A DNA stretch of 64,000 bases from JAAYBF01 sp963715445 (lineage in GTDB: Bacteria; Actinomycetota; Thermoleophilia; Solirubrobacterales; Thermoleophilaceae): NCBI GenBank assembly GCA_963715445.1, contig OY970240.1, positions 868,001 to 932,000 on the forward strand. Direction: 5' to 3'. A program made the position numbers and the translations under genes. Of this stretch, positions 16,264-25,351 are shown one piece after another. How positions within the stretch are numbered: the first letter of the stretch is position 1; each line of letters opens with the position of its first letter. Under the pieces are notes generated by a model. That model searched no databases and was not told the DNA's origin. It worked only from the letters and a program-made list of their open reading frames with translations.

Positions 16264-17251
16264 AGATCAGTCCGAGGTCCTTCACCGCGTCGCGCTCCTC
16301 GACCAGCTCCTTGACCGACGCGTCGATCCGCGTCCGGGAGAAGTCGTCCACCTCGAGCCCTTGGACGATCGACCACTCGCCGCCTGAGGTGGTGCAGGGG
16401 AAGCCGGTGATGATCCCCTCCTCGATGCCGTAGCTGCCGTCCGACGGCACCCCCATCGAGACCCAGTCGCCATCGGGCGTGCCGTTGACCCAGTCGTGGA
16501 CGTGGTCGATCGCCGCGTTGGCGGCCGAGGCCGCGCTCGAGGCGCCGCGCGCCTCGATGATCGCCGCGCCGCGCTTGGCCACCGTCGGGATGAACTGCTC
16601 CTCGATCCAAGCCTGGTCGTCGATGACCTCGGTCGCGCCCTGGCCGCCGACCTTCGCGTTGACCAGGTCGGGGTACTGCGTCGCCGAGTGGTTGCCCCAG
16701 ACCGTCATGTTGGTGATGTCGGTGACAGGGCGGGCCAGCTTGCTCGCCACCTGAGAGATGCCGCGGTTGTGGTCGAGCCGCATCATCGACGTGAACCGCT
16801 CGCGCGGGACGTCGGGCGCGTTCGCCATCGCGATCAGGGCATTGGTGTTCGCCGGGTTGCCCACCACGAGCACCTTCACGTCGTCGGCGGCGTGGGCGTT
16901 GATCGCCTGGCCCTGCGGGCGGAAGATGCCGCCGTTGGCCTCGAGTAGGTCGCCCCGCTCCATGCCCGGGCCGCGCGGACGCGCGCCGACCAGCAGCGCC
17001 ACGTTGACGCCGTCGAAGGCGCGGTTCGGGTCGTCGCTGATGTCGATGCCGGCGAGCAGCGGGAAGGCGCAGTCGTCGAGCTCCATCGCGGTGCCCTCGG
17101 CGGCGGCTATCGCCTGCGGGATCTCGAGCAGCCGCAGCTCGACCGGCGTGTCCGGTCCGAGCATCTGGCCGCTTGCGATGCGGAACAGCAGGGCATAGCC
17201 GATCTGACCGGCGGCGCCGGTGACGGCTACTCGTACGGGGGCGTTGCTCAC
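16262..17251 (-). CDS. mdh: Malate dehydrogenase
   Basis: A 329-residue NAD-dependent malate dehydrogenase of the TCA cycle, interconverting malate and oxaloacetate. The Rossmann motif VTGAAGQIGYALLFRIASG is at the N-terminus, GARPRGPGMERGDLLEANGG is the mobile substrate loop with the two arginines, VVGNPANTNALIA follows, and the catalytic histidine lies in VWGNHSATQYPD. This is the roughly 330-residue cytosolic-like class. GTG 17251 has AAGGAG ten bases upstream and gives the expected start. It is 32 bases downstream of icd, so the two TCA genes form an operon. Confidence 0.96.
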   Translation of the reverse strand: MSNAPVRVAVTGAAGQIGYALLFRIASGQMLGPDTPVELRLLEIPQAIAAAEGTAMELDDCAFPLLAGIDISDDPNRAFDGVNVALLVGARPRGPGMERGDLLEANGGIFRPQGQAINAHAADDVKVLVVGNPANTNALIAMANAPDVPRERFTSMMRLDHNRGISQVASKLARPVTDITNMTVWGNHSATQYPDLVNAKVGGQGATEVIDDQAWIEEQFIPTVAKRGAAIIEARGASSAASAANAAIDHVHDWVNGTPDGDWVSMGVPSDGSYGIEEGIITGFPCTTSGGEWSIVQGLEVDDFSRTRIDASVKELVEERDAVKDLGLI

Positions 17252-17283
17252 GGGGTGACGTCTCCTTCTGGTGGTGGGGCCGC

Positions 17284-18504
17284 TTACTGACGCGCCATTG
17301 CCTGCTGGAGGCTCTCGGCGATCGCGGCGAGGAATTCCTGTGTGGTTTGGAACGGCTGGTCGGGACCGACGAGGAGCGCGAGGTCCTTGGTCATCTTGCC
17401 GTTTTCGACCGTTTCTATGCAGGCCCGCTCCAGCGTGTGCGCGAACTCGGTCACCTCGGGCGTGCCGTCCATCTGCCCGCGCGCCGCCAGGGCGCGTGTC
17501 CAGGCGAAGATCGACGCGATCGGGTTCGTGGAGGTCGGCTTGCCCTCCTGGTGCTGGCGGTAGTGCCGGGTGACGGTCCCGTGCGCGGCCTCGGCCTCGA
17601 CGGTCTTGCCATCCGGGGTCATCAGAACGCTCGTCATCAGCCCGAGCGAGCCGAAGCCCTGCGCGACGGTGTCCGACTGGACGTCGCCGTCGTAGTTCTT
17701 GCAAGCCCAGACGTAGCCGCCCTCCCACTTCATGGCGGCGGCGACCATGTCGTCGATCAGCCGGTGCTCGTAGGTCAGCCCGGCGGCTTCGAACTCGGCC
17801 TTGAACTCGCTCTCGAAGATCTCCTCGAAGAGGTCCTTGAAGCGGCCGTCGTAGCGCTTCATGATCGTGTTCTTGGTCGAGAGGTACACCGGGAAGCCGC
17901 GCTCGAGGCCGTAGCGCATCGACGCGCGCGCGAAGTCGCGGATCGAGTCGTCGAGGTTGTACATCGCCATCGCGATGCCGCTGCTCGGGAAGTCGTACAC
18001 GTCGAGCTCGATCGGCTCCGAGCCGTCCTTGGGCGTGTATGTGAGGGTCAGGGACCCTTCGCCGGGGATCACGAGGTCGGTGGCGCGGTACTGATCGCCG
18101 AACGCGTGACGGCCGATCACGATCGGCTTCGTCCAGCTGGGCACCAGGCGGGGGACGTTCGAGATGACGATCGGCTCGCGGAAGATCACGCCGCCGAGGA
18201 TGTTGCGGATCGTGCCGTTCGGGGAGCGGTACATCTCCTTCAGCCCGAACTCCTCCACACGCGCCTCGTCCGGGGTGATCGTCGCGCACTTGACGCCCAC
18301 GCCATGCCGCTTGATCGCGTGGGCCGCGTCGACGGTGATCTGGTCCGAGGTGGCGTCGCGGCTCTGGATGCTGAGATCGAAGTACTCGAGCTCCACGTCG
18401 AGGTACGGGAGGATGAGCTGGTCCTTGATGAAGGCCCAGATGATGCGCGTCATCTCATCGCCGTCGAGCTCGACGATCGGGTTCTTGACTTTGATCTTCG
18501 CCAC
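17284..18504 (-). CDS. icd: NADP-dependent isocitrate dehydrogenase, homodimeric type II
   Basis: A 406-residue enzyme that oxidatively decarboxylates isocitrate to 2-oxoglutarate. It starts MAKIKVKNPIVELDGDEMTR, the eukaryote-like (type II) IDH signature. Substrate residues are in YRSPNGTIRNILGGVIFREP, with the active-site tyrosine/lysine region at LSTKNTIMKRYDGRFKD and NYDGDVQSDTVAQGFGSLG. NADP specificity is indicated by EAAHGTVTRHYRQHQEGK. It is the first gene of the icd-mdh pair. Confidence 0.96.
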   Translation of the reverse strand: MAKIKVKNPIVELDGDEMTRIIWAFIKDQLILPYLDVELEYFDLSIQSRDATSDQITVDAAHAIKRHGVGVKCATITPDEARVEEFGLKEMYRSPNGTIRNILGGVIFREPIVISNVPRLVPSWTKPIVIGRHAFGDQYRATDLVIPGEGSLTLTYTPKDGSEPIELDVYDFPSSGIAMAMYNLDDSIRDFARASMRYGLERGFPVYLSTKNTIMKRYDGRFKDLFEEIFESEFKAEFEAAGLTYEHRLIDDMVAAAMKWEGGYVWACKNYDGDVQSDTVAQGFGSLGLMTSVLMTPDGKTVEAEAAHGTVTRHYRQHQEGKPTSTNPIASIFAWTRALAARGQMDGTPEVTEFAHTLERACIETVENGKMTKDLALLVGPDQPFQTTQEFLAAIAESLQQAMARQ

Positions 18505-18566
18505 CGGGCTCCCTTCGCTTCTGGGCGGGCGGACTTTACCCGTGCCCGGCCTCGGCGAGCCTCTCC

Positions 18567-19772
18567 ATGCCGCCGTGCGTCGCGACTGCCACCATGTGTC
18601 TTGTGTTCGGCGGCGGATCGATCCAGTTCGCGCGCGTCTTCGGGATTCGCATCGGCGCCGATCCGAGCTGGTTCTTCATCCTCTTCCTGATCATCTGGTC
18701 GCTCTCGGGCTACTACGGCGACCTCTTCCCGGGCGAGGAGGGCAAGTCGTTCGCGCTGGCGGTGATCTCCGCGCTGCTCTTCTTCGGGTCCGTCCTGCTG
18801 CATGAGCTCGGGCACGCGCTCGAGGCCAAGCGCTCCGGGATCGGGATCGCCGGGATCGACCTGTGGATGTTCGGCGGGGTGGCGAAGATGGAGCGCGATA
18901 CGCGCAGCGCGGGCGAGGAGTTCCGGGTGGCCGTCGCGGGGCCGGCGGTCACGCTCGTGATCGCGGTCGCCTGCTACGCGGGAGGAGCGTTGATCGGCGG
19001 AACCGACAGCGCCTACGACTCGGTGCGGTTCGAGTCCGGGAGCGCCGACGAGGCGGTGGCGGTCCTGGGCTACCTCGCCTTCATCAACGGCCTCCTGCTC
19101 GTGTTCAACCTGATCCCGGCGTTCCCGCTCGACGGAGGCCGGATCGCGCGGGCGATCGCCTGGTGGCGCACCGGCGACAGGACGCGCGCAACCCGCTTCG
19201 CCGGCCAGCTCGGGCGCGGGTTCTCCTTCTTGATGATCGCCCTGGGCGTCTACCTCCTCTTCCAGGGCGCCGTGGTGAGCGGCGTCTGGCTCGCGATCAT
19301 CGGGGCGTTCCTCGGGCAGGCCGCCCGGTCGGCGGTTGCGCAGACCGAGCTCACGCGCCACCTCGAGGGCCTGAGAGTCGCCGACGTGATGGACACCGAG
19401 CCCGTGGCCGTGCCCTCGGAGCTGAGCGTCGAGCGCGCCTACGAGGAGTACTTCCTGCGCTACCGCTGGCCGTGGTTCCCGGTGGTCGACGGCGAAGGCC
19501 GCTTCGTCGGCCTGATCACCCTCGACAGCGTCGAGAGCATGCCCGAGGCGCTGCGCCCTGGCCGCATCGTCAGCTCGGTGATGGCGGCCGACGGCGACGC
19601 AAACAGCTCGCTGAGGGTCGACGCCGATGAGCCGCTCGAGGAGCTTCTGGGCCGCGAGGGGTTGATACGGCTCGGCGCGATCATGGCCGTCGACGCCGAG
19701 GGCCGGCTCAGGGGAGTCGTCACGGCCGGCGACGTCCGCCGCGCCCTGCAGGGCTCAACAGTCGCGGTCTAG
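18567..19772 (+). CDS. Site-2 protease-family zinc metalloprotease with CBS domains
   Basis: An intramembrane protease of about 390-400 residues. The zinc motif HELGH lies in the second helix, and the second motif NLIPAFPLDGGRIARA supplies the metal aspartate. About five hydrophobic segments precede a C-terminal pair of CBS domains (VADVMDTEPVAVPSELSVE, then VSSVMAADGD and GVVTAGDVRRAL), which usually sense adenine nucleotides. Such proteins release membrane-bound regulators. The start is uncertain: ATG 18567, ATG 18594 or GTG 18606 (reading FGGGSIQFARVFGIRIG) are all in frame and none has a clear ribosome binding site. Its stop shares CTAG with the opposing propeller gene. Confidence 0.87.
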   Translation: MPPCVATATMCLVFGGGSIQFARVFGIRIGADPSWFFILFLIIWSLSGYYGDLFPGEEGKSFALAVISALLFFGSVLLHELGHALEAKRSGIGIAGIDLWMFGGVAKMERDTRSAGEEFRVAVAGPAVTLVIAVACYAGGALIGGTDSAYDSVRFESGSADEAVAVLGYLAFINGLLLVFNLIPAFPLDGGRIARAIAWWRTGDRTRATRFAGQLGRGFSFLMIALGVYLLFQGAVVSGVWLAIIGAFLGQAARSAVAQTELTRHLEGLRVADVMDTEPVAVPSELSVERAYEEYFLRYRWPWFPVVDGEGRFVGLITLDSVESMPEALRPGRIVSSVMAADGDANSSLRVDADEPLEELLGREGLIRLGAIMAVDAEGRLRGVVTAGDVRRALQGSTVAV

Positions 19773-21592
19773 CGCTTGCCCTTCTTCTTCGGGCGGGGCT
19801 TCTTCGGGGCGACGACCTTGAAGAGGGCCTTGATGTTGCCGGCAGAGCGGTTCCCGAGGCCGTCCGTTCCGAAGGCTCCGAATCGATACGTGCCGGGCTC
19901 CATCCCCTTGAGCACGCTCCAGTCGAGCGCCAGCGTCGTTCGACCTGCCTGCACCTGTCTGGCCTGCGTCCACTTGAGGACGAGGAGGGTGCAGCGTTTT
20001 GCGTATCGGTTCTTCCGCGTCCGCCGAACGCACTTGCCATAGGTGCCCATGAGCCTGCGTCCTGAGGTGACTTTGCTGATGTAGAAGTTCATCGCCGCAG
20101 GCTCCGAGACGGACAGATGGATCGGAAGGCTCTTGCCCCTGCGCCTCGTGAAGCGCTTCGGAACCTCGATGCCGGAGACGGCCGGACCGGTGGTGTCGAA
20201 CTTGATCGTCTTGACGGCCACCGCCTGTGGGCCGCCGTTGCAGAGCGTCGCCTGGCCGGTGTAGACGACGCTCGTCGAACAGCCCTCATTGTCGCTGACT
20301 CGCAGTCGCACCTGATAGGTGCCGTCTCGCGCGTAGGTGTGGACAGACCAATCGTCGTCGCTGATCGCCGTCTTGCCATCTCCGAAGTCCCAATGGAATC
20401 TGGCGGCACGCTCCGAGTCCCAACCGTTGAACTCGAAGGCGTTCCAGCCGCCGCGATGGGGCGCGCGGACAGCCGAGAACGCAGCCTGGGGACCCTGGTT
20501 CGGAGCTATGGCGATCGTCTGGTTTGCGTAGTCGGGGTCGTTGACGCCTCCACTCGCGAATGGCGAGCCGGTCAGCGGGGTGAGCGCACCCGTCCCCTGT
20601 ATCGAGAAGCCGAACACGCCCGTGACGCCGCCCGCATATACCTTGACGCCGTCAGGCGTCACGGCGATCCCCGTCAGCGCCTGGGTGGTCGCGAACGGAG
20701 AGCCGACGACCGGACTCAATCCCCCTCCGCTCGCGATCGCGAAGGCCGAGACGCTGCCCGCCTCGTCACCGGCATTGGCCGAGAGGAGGAAGCGGCCGTT
20801 CGGGGTGACGGCGAACCCGACCGGATAGGTGGCGCCGCCTGTGAGAGCCACCGGGGATCCCACCGGAGTCAGTGAGCCGTTCCCAGCTATTGCGCCAACC
20901 GCCACCTGCTCGTCCTGGTGATCGCCGACGAAGACGAAGCGGCCGTTCGGGCTGACGGCGATCGCCGCGCCGGCAGCCACACCGATGTCGAACGGTGAGC
21001 CGGGAAGCGGCGTCAGGTTGCCGTCGGGAGCCACGCGATAGCCGAAGACGCTCGCGGGGCCTTCAGAGGTAGCCGCGTAAACGAAGCGACCGTCGGTAGA
21101 GGTCGCGATACCCGCCAGACCTGATCCGGTCACGACGTCGTTGAGATGGATCGGAAGGCCTTCGTCCAGCTCGTACGCCGAGATCGTGCCGTCGGTCGCA
21201 GGGCCGGCCATGTTCGACACGTACGCGAAGCGCCCACTGGGGGCGATCGTGCTGTAGCCGGGAAAGTCGCCCGCCTCGGTGAACAGCGCTTCGTTCCAGA
21301 GCGAGCCGTCCTCGAGGAGGGCGAAAGCGCCGAGCTCACCGGGAGAGTCGTTCACCGTCGCCAGCAGCGTCTGGCCGTCGGGCGAGATCGATAGGCCATC
21401 CGCACTCGGGACGGGACCGAATGGGGATCCGCTCAATGGCTGAAGCCAACCATCCGTTGTGATCCGGAATGCGGACAGGTCCCCGCTGGCGAAGTTGGCC
21501 GTGTAGACGACGTGAGCTTGAGCAGCAGCCGCACATGCGAGCACGAGAGCAACTGAGAATGCGACAGCGGCGGCCAGGCGAGGGGAGCCCAT
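19769..21592 (-). CDS. Secreted beta-propeller (lactonase-like) protein with PKD domain
   Basis: A 607-residue exported protein. A signal peptide (AAAVAFSVALVLACAAAAQA) is followed by a seven-bladed-type propeller: repeats of the form SPDGQTLLATV, APSGRFAYVSN, SPNGRFVFVGD, TPNGRFLLSAN and TPDGVKVYAGG, separated by LTPLPGSPF-like strands, the 6-phosphogluconolactonase/YVTN pattern. A PKD domain follows (FHWDFGDGKTAISDDD), then an Ig-like C-terminal region with a cysteine pair and a lysine-rich end (KKPRPKKKGKR). Probable role is surface binding or adhesion rather than catalysis. ATG 21592 is chosen to place the signal peptide at the N-terminus. Confidence 0.83.
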   Translation of the reverse strand: MGSPRLAAAVAFSVALVLACAAAAQAHVVYTANFASGDLSAFRITTDGWLQPLSGSPFGPVPSADGLSISPDGQTLLATVNDSPGELGAFALLEDGSLWNEALFTEAGDFPGYSTIAPSGRFAYVSNMAGPATDGTISAYELDEGLPIHLNDVVTGSGLAGIATSTDGRFVYAATSEGPASVFGYRVAPDGNLTPLPGSPFDIGVAAGAAIAVSPNGRFVFVGDHQDEQVAVGAIAGNGSLTPVGSPVALTGGATYPVGFAVTPNGRFLLSANAGDEAGSVSAFAIASGGGLSPVVGSPFATTQALTGIAVTPDGVKVYAGGVTGVFGFSIQGTGALTPLTGSPFASGGVNDPDYANQTIAIAPNQGPQAAFSAVRAPHRGGWNAFEFNGWDSERAARFHWDFGDGKTAISDDDWSVHTYARDGTYQVRLRVSDNEGCSTSVVYTGQATLCNGGPQAVAVKTIKFDTTGPAVSGIEVPKRFTRRRGKSLPIHLSVSEPAAMNFYISKVTSGRRLMGTYGKCVRRTRKNRYAKRCTLLVLKWTQARQVQAGRTTLALDWSVLKGMEPGTYRFGAFGTDGLGNRSAGNIKALFKVVAPKKPRPKKKGKR

Positions 21593-21643
21593 GACGGTGA
21601 ACCTACCCCGTTTGGATAGGATCCCCGCCGCCTCACCCCCTCT

Positions 21644-23329
21644 ATGCCCCAGCACGACGTCCTAGTCATCGGAGCCGGCCTCGCCGGCCAGCGCGCAGCC
21701 CTAGCGGCTGCCGAGAACGGCGCGTCCGTTGGGATCATCTCCAAGGTCCACCCGGTGCGCTCGCACTCGATCGCCGCGCAGGGCGGGATCAACGCGGCGC
21801 TCAACCCCGAGGACTCCTGGGAGTCGCACGCCTTCGACACCGTCAAGGGCTCGGACTACCTGGGCGATCAGGACGCGATCGAGATCATGTGCCGTGAGGC
21901 GCCGGACGAGATCCTCCACCTAGAGCACCTCGGCGTGACGTTCCACCGCAACGAGCAGGGCAAGCTCGGCACGCGCGCCTTCGGCGGCGCCTCCGCGGCT
22001 CGTACCTACTACGTGGCCGACATCACCGGCCAGGCGATCATGCACGTGCTCTACGAGCAGCTGATGAAGCACGACGAGGTGGAGCGCTTCGAGGAGTGGT
22101 TCACCACCGCGCTCGTCAAGGACGAGACCGGCCGCATCGCCGGAGCCGTGACGCGCAACATCCGTGACGGCTCGCTCGAGCTGTTCACCGCGAAGTCCGT
22201 GATCCTCGCCACCGGGGGCAACGGCCAGATCTTCAACCCGACCACCAACGCGCTCATCTGCACGGGCGACGGCATCGCGATGGCCTATCGCGCCGGCGCT
22301 CCGCTGATGGACATGGAGATGGTGCAGTACCACCCCACCACGCTCGCGGGCATCGGCCTGCTGATCACCGAGGGCGCGCGCGGCGAGGGGGCCCACCTCT
22401 ACAACGCGGCCGGCGAGCGCTTCATGGAGAAGTACGCGCCCAACAAGATGGAGCTCGCCTCGCGCGACGTGGTCTCCCGCGCCGAGCAGACGGAGATCAA
22501 CGAGGGCCGCGGCTTCCCCGACGGAACCGTCGCGCTCGACATCACGGTCGTGCCCAGGAAGCGCATCCACGAGGCGCTGCGCGAGATCGTCCTGGTAGGG
22601 AGGGACTTCGCGGGGGTAGACATCACACGTGAGCCGATCCACATCAAGCCCGGCAACCACTACGTGATGGGCGGCATCAAGACCGACAGCGACGGCCAGA
22701 CGGAGATCCCCGGCCTCTACGCGGCCGGCGAGTGCGCCTGTGTCTCGGTCCACGGCGGCAACCGGCTCGGCGCCAACTCCCTGCTCGACACCCTGATCTT
22801 CGGCCGCCGCTCCGGCGAGCACGCCGCGCGGATCGGCAAGGGCATGGCGATGCCCACCCCCGCCGGCGAGGAGCTCGCTCGCGAGCGCGAGGTGATCGGC
22901 TCGATCGTCAGCCGCGAGCGCACAGGCCGCCGGGTCTCCGAGATCAAGGCCGAGATGGGCGCTGTGATGGACAAGTACTGCGCCGTCTTCCGCGACGAGG
23001 AGGGCCTCGCGATCGCGAAGGAGACCATCGGCCGCCTGCGCGAGGAGGCCCGGAGCGTCTCGATCGACGACCGCGGCAGCGTCTTCAACCAGGACGTCCT
23101 CGGCGCGCTCGAGCTGCAGTTCATGCTCGACAACGCCGAGTGCATCGTGCGCGGCGCTATCGAGCGCAAGGAGAGCCGCGGCGCCCAGTACCGCACCGAC
23201 TATCCGGACCGCAACGACGAGGAGTGGATCAAGCACATCAATCTCGCCCGCAAGGACGATGGCGAGATCGAGGTCTCCTACTCCGACGTCACCATGACCC
23301 AGTGGGAGCCACAGGAGCGCACTTACTGA
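21644..23329 (+). CDS. sdhA: Succinate dehydrogenase flavoprotein subunit
   Basis: A 561-residue FAD subunit of succinate dehydrogenase/fumarate reductase. The FAD fold is VLVIGAGLAGQRAALAAAE, the covalent-flavin histidine is in RSHSIAAQGGINAAL, and substrate residues appear in QYHPTTLAG, TEGARGEGAHL, and HYVMGGIKTD; GGNRLGANSLLD closes the FAD site. It is cotranscribed with sdhB (stop and start overlap, TGATG) and an HdrB-like subunit. TAGGAT at 21616-21621 is a possible -10 element. No cytochrome b anchor gene is near. Confidence 0.96.
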   Translation: MPQHDVLVIGAGLAGQRAALAAAENGASVGIISKVHPVRSHSIAAQGGINAALNPEDSWESHAFDTVKGSDYLGDQDAIEIMCREAPDEILHLEHLGVTFHRNEQGKLGTRAFGGASAARTYYVADITGQAIMHVLYEQLMKHDEVERFEEWFTTALVKDETGRIAGAVTRNIRDGSLELFTAKSVILATGGNGQIFNPTTNALICTGDGIAMAYRAGAPLMDMEMVQYHPTTLAGIGLLITEGARGEGAHLYNAAGERFMEKYAPNKMELASRDVVSRAEQTEINEGRGFPDGTVALDITVVPRKRIHEALREIVLVGRDFAGVDITREPIHIKPGNHYVMGGIKTDSDGQTEIPGLYAAGECACVSVHGGNRLGANSLLDTLIFGRRSGEHAARIGKGMAMPTPAGEELAREREVIGSIVSRERTGRRVSEIKAEMGAVMDKYCAVFRDEEGLAIAKETIGRLREEARSVSIDDRGSVFNQDVLGALELQFMLDNAECIVRGAIERKESRGAQYRTDYPDRNDEEWIKHINLARKDDGEIEVSYSDVTMTQWEPQERTY

Positions 23330-24426
23330 TGTCCGAGTACACGCTGAAGATCCGCCGCTACGACCCCGAGTCCGGGCAGCCCGCCTACTGGCACGAGTAC
23401 AACGTGGACGTGGCGCCGGAGCGCTCGGTGCTCCAGGGCATCCTCAACGCCCGCGACGGCGAGGACGGCTCGATCGGCATCCGCTGCTCCTGCCGCGCCG
23501 CGATCTGCGGCTCGTGCGCGGTGCGCATCAACGGCAAGACCGCGCTGGCCTGCAACACCGCGATCGGCGAGGCCGCCAAGAAGGCCGGCGAGGGCAACCC
23601 GATCGTCGTCGAGCCGATGAACAACTTCCCGGTCATCAAGGACCTGATCGTGGACATGGACGCCGTCCACTGGAAGAAGGTCCAGCGGGTCGTGCCGTGG
23701 CTGCTGCCCGACGGCCCCCCGCCGGAGCGCGAGTACATCGTGCCCGCCGAGTCGATGATCGACATCACCCAGTCGATGGCCTGCATCCACTGCGGCGCCT
23801 GCGTCGGCGCCTGCCTGGCGCTCGAGGTGGAGCCCGAGTTCGTCGGTCCGGCCGCGCTCGCCAAGGCCTACCGCTTCGTGGGCGACCCGCGCGACGGCCA
23901 GGAGGAGGAGCGTCTGCGCGACCTCGCCGAGGACCCGCACGGCATGTACGACTGCACCCACTGCTTCGCCTGCGTGGAGGTCTGCCCCAAGGACGTCGCG
24001 CCGATGAACCAGATCATGCGCCTGCGTCGTCGCGCGACCAACGACTTCGGGATCAAGGACCGCAACAACGGCTACGGCCACGAGAAGGCCTTCGTCAACA
24101 TCATCGAGCGCTGGGGCACCCTCCACGAGGCGCAGCTCCTGCCGCGCTCGTTCGGCGACGGCTCGCTGGTCAAGGGCCAGGTCGAGCCGAGGGCCGTCAA
24201 GCAGCTCGTGGAGAACCTGCCGACCGCGTTCCGCGGACTCAAGTCGGGCAAGGTCTCGCCGATGAAGGCGCTGATCCACCACAAGCTGCCGGACCAGGAG
24301 AACGTCAAGCGAATCTTCAACGAGATCGAGTCCAAGGACGAGCGCGTGGAGCTCAACCTCTACATCGTCGGCGAGTCCGGCGGCGAGGAGCAGGGCGCGA
24401 TGTCAGAAGGAGGCATGGAGTCATGA
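23329..24426 (+). CDS. sdhB: Succinate dehydrogenase iron-sulfur subunit with extra cluster cysteine
   Basis: A 365-residue iron-sulfur subunit, much longer than the usual 230-260. The [2Fe-2S] site is CSCRAAICGSC, followed by the distal cysteine in TALAC. The [4Fe-4S] motif is CIHCGACVGAC. The last motif is CTHCFACVEVCP (cysteines 209, 212, 215, 219), where classical SdhB has no cysteine at the second position and holds a [3Fe-4S] cluster; here a second [4Fe-4S] cluster is predicted, as reported for archaeal type E enzymes. The C-terminal 130 residues extend beyond the core. It overlaps sdhA by one base and the HdrB-like gene by four bases. Confidence 0.95.
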   Translation: MSEYTLKIRRYDPESGQPAYWHEYNVDVAPERSVLQGILNARDGEDGSIGIRCSCRAAICGSCAVRINGKTALACNTAIGEAAKKAGEGNPIVVEPMNNFPVIKDLIVDMDAVHWKKVQRVVPWLLPDGPPPEREYIVPAESMIDITQSMACIHCGACVGACLALEVEPEFVGPAALAKAYRFVGDPRDGQEEERLRDLAEDPHGMYDCTHCFACVEVCPKDVAPMNQIMRLRRRATNDFGIKDRNNGYGHEKAFVNIIERWGTLHEAQLLPRSFGDGSLVKGQVEPRAVKQLVENLPTAFRGLKSGKVSPMKALIHHKLPDQENVKRIFNEIESKDERVELNLYIVGESGGEEQGAMSEGGMES

Positions 24427-25325
24427 AGCTCGCTTACTGGCCCGGATGCGTCTCGCGGGGGTTCACCCCCGAGCTGCACGGCTCGATGAATCTCGTCGCC
24501 CCCAAGCTCGATCTGGAGCTCGTGGAGCTCGACCGCGCCAACTGCTGCGGCGCCGGGGTGATCGCCGAGCACAACCAGGAGCTCGCCGACACGCTCAACG
24601 CGCGCACCTTCGCGATGGCCCAGAACGTGCAGGGCGCGGTGGGCATGATGAACATCTGCTCGACCTGCCAGGGCGCGCAGTCCGAGTGCCAGGAGCGCCT
24701 CGACGCCGACAGCGGATACCGCGACCTCGTGAACTCGAACCTCGCCGCGGAGAGCCTCACCTACGAGAAGCACTCCGACTGGTGGAACAAGAACTTCCTC
24801 TGGCTCCTCGTCGAGGAGATCGGGCTCGAGAAGCTGCGCTCGAAGGTGGTCCGCCCGCTCGAGGGGCTGCGGATCGCGCCCTTCTACGGCTGCTACATCG
24901 TCCGGCCGACGAAGCGCCTGGGCTACTCCGACCATCCCGAGCGCGACCAGTACCTCGACTACGTGATCGACGCCGTGGGCGCCCAGCCGGTGGAGTACGC
25001 GGGCAGCCACAAGTGCTGCGGCTTCCCCGTCATCACGATGAACCGCACCACCTCGCTGCGCCAGGCCGGCCGCCACCTCGCGGACGCGATCGACGCCGGC
25101 GCCGACTGCCTGGTGACGCCGTGCCCGCTCTGCCACCTGAACCTTGACATGCAACAGCCCGAGGCCGCGAAGTTCGTGGAGCGCGACCTCGACGTGCCGG
25201 TGCTGCACCTGCCGCAGATGATCGGCCTCGCGCTCGGCCTCGATCCCAAGGAGCTCGGGATGAATAAGCACGTCGTCAAGACCAAGGACGTGCAGCGCAA
25301 GATCGCAGAGCTCGCCGCGGCCTAG
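24423..25325 (+). CDS. HdrB-like CCG-domain subunit (SdhE type) of succinate dehydrogenase
   Basis: A 300-residue protein with two cysteine-rich CCG domains. The first has PGC (C9), CCGAG (C41-C42) and CSTC (C79, C82); the second has FYGCYIVRP, HKCCGFPV and CPLCHLN. This is the heterodisulfide reductase subunit B family (noncubane [4Fe-4S] sites). In type E succinate:quinone reductases and thiol:fumarate reductase, such a protein replaces the membrane-anchored cytochrome. It overlaps sdhB by four bases (ATGA) and is the third gene of the operon. It probably passes electrons between SdhB and a quinone or thiol acceptor. No membrane helix is seen in it. Confidence 0.9.
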   Translation: MKLAYWPGCVSRGFTPELHGSMNLVAPKLDLELVELDRANCCGAGVIAEHNQELADTLNARTFAMAQNVQGAVGMMNICSTCQGAQSECQERLDADSGYRDLVNSNLAAESLTYEKHSDWWNKNFLWLLVEEIGLEKLRSKVVRPLEGLRIAPFYGCYIVRPTKRLGYSDHPERDQYLDYVIDAVGAQPVEYAGSHKCCGFPVITMNRTTSLRQAGRHLADAIDAGADCLVTPCPLCHLNLDMQQPEAAKFVERDLDVPVLHLPQMIGLALGLDPKELGMNKHVVKTKDVQRKIAELAAA

Positions 25326-25351
25326 CGCCGCGCGAGTCGAGTGGCCAGTCG

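Noticed and set aside
16262..18289. Single 675-codon minus-strand frame covering mdh and part of icd
   Set aside because: It is mdh extended upstream through another frame of icd; GTG 17251 with its ribosome binding site and the canonical start define mdh.
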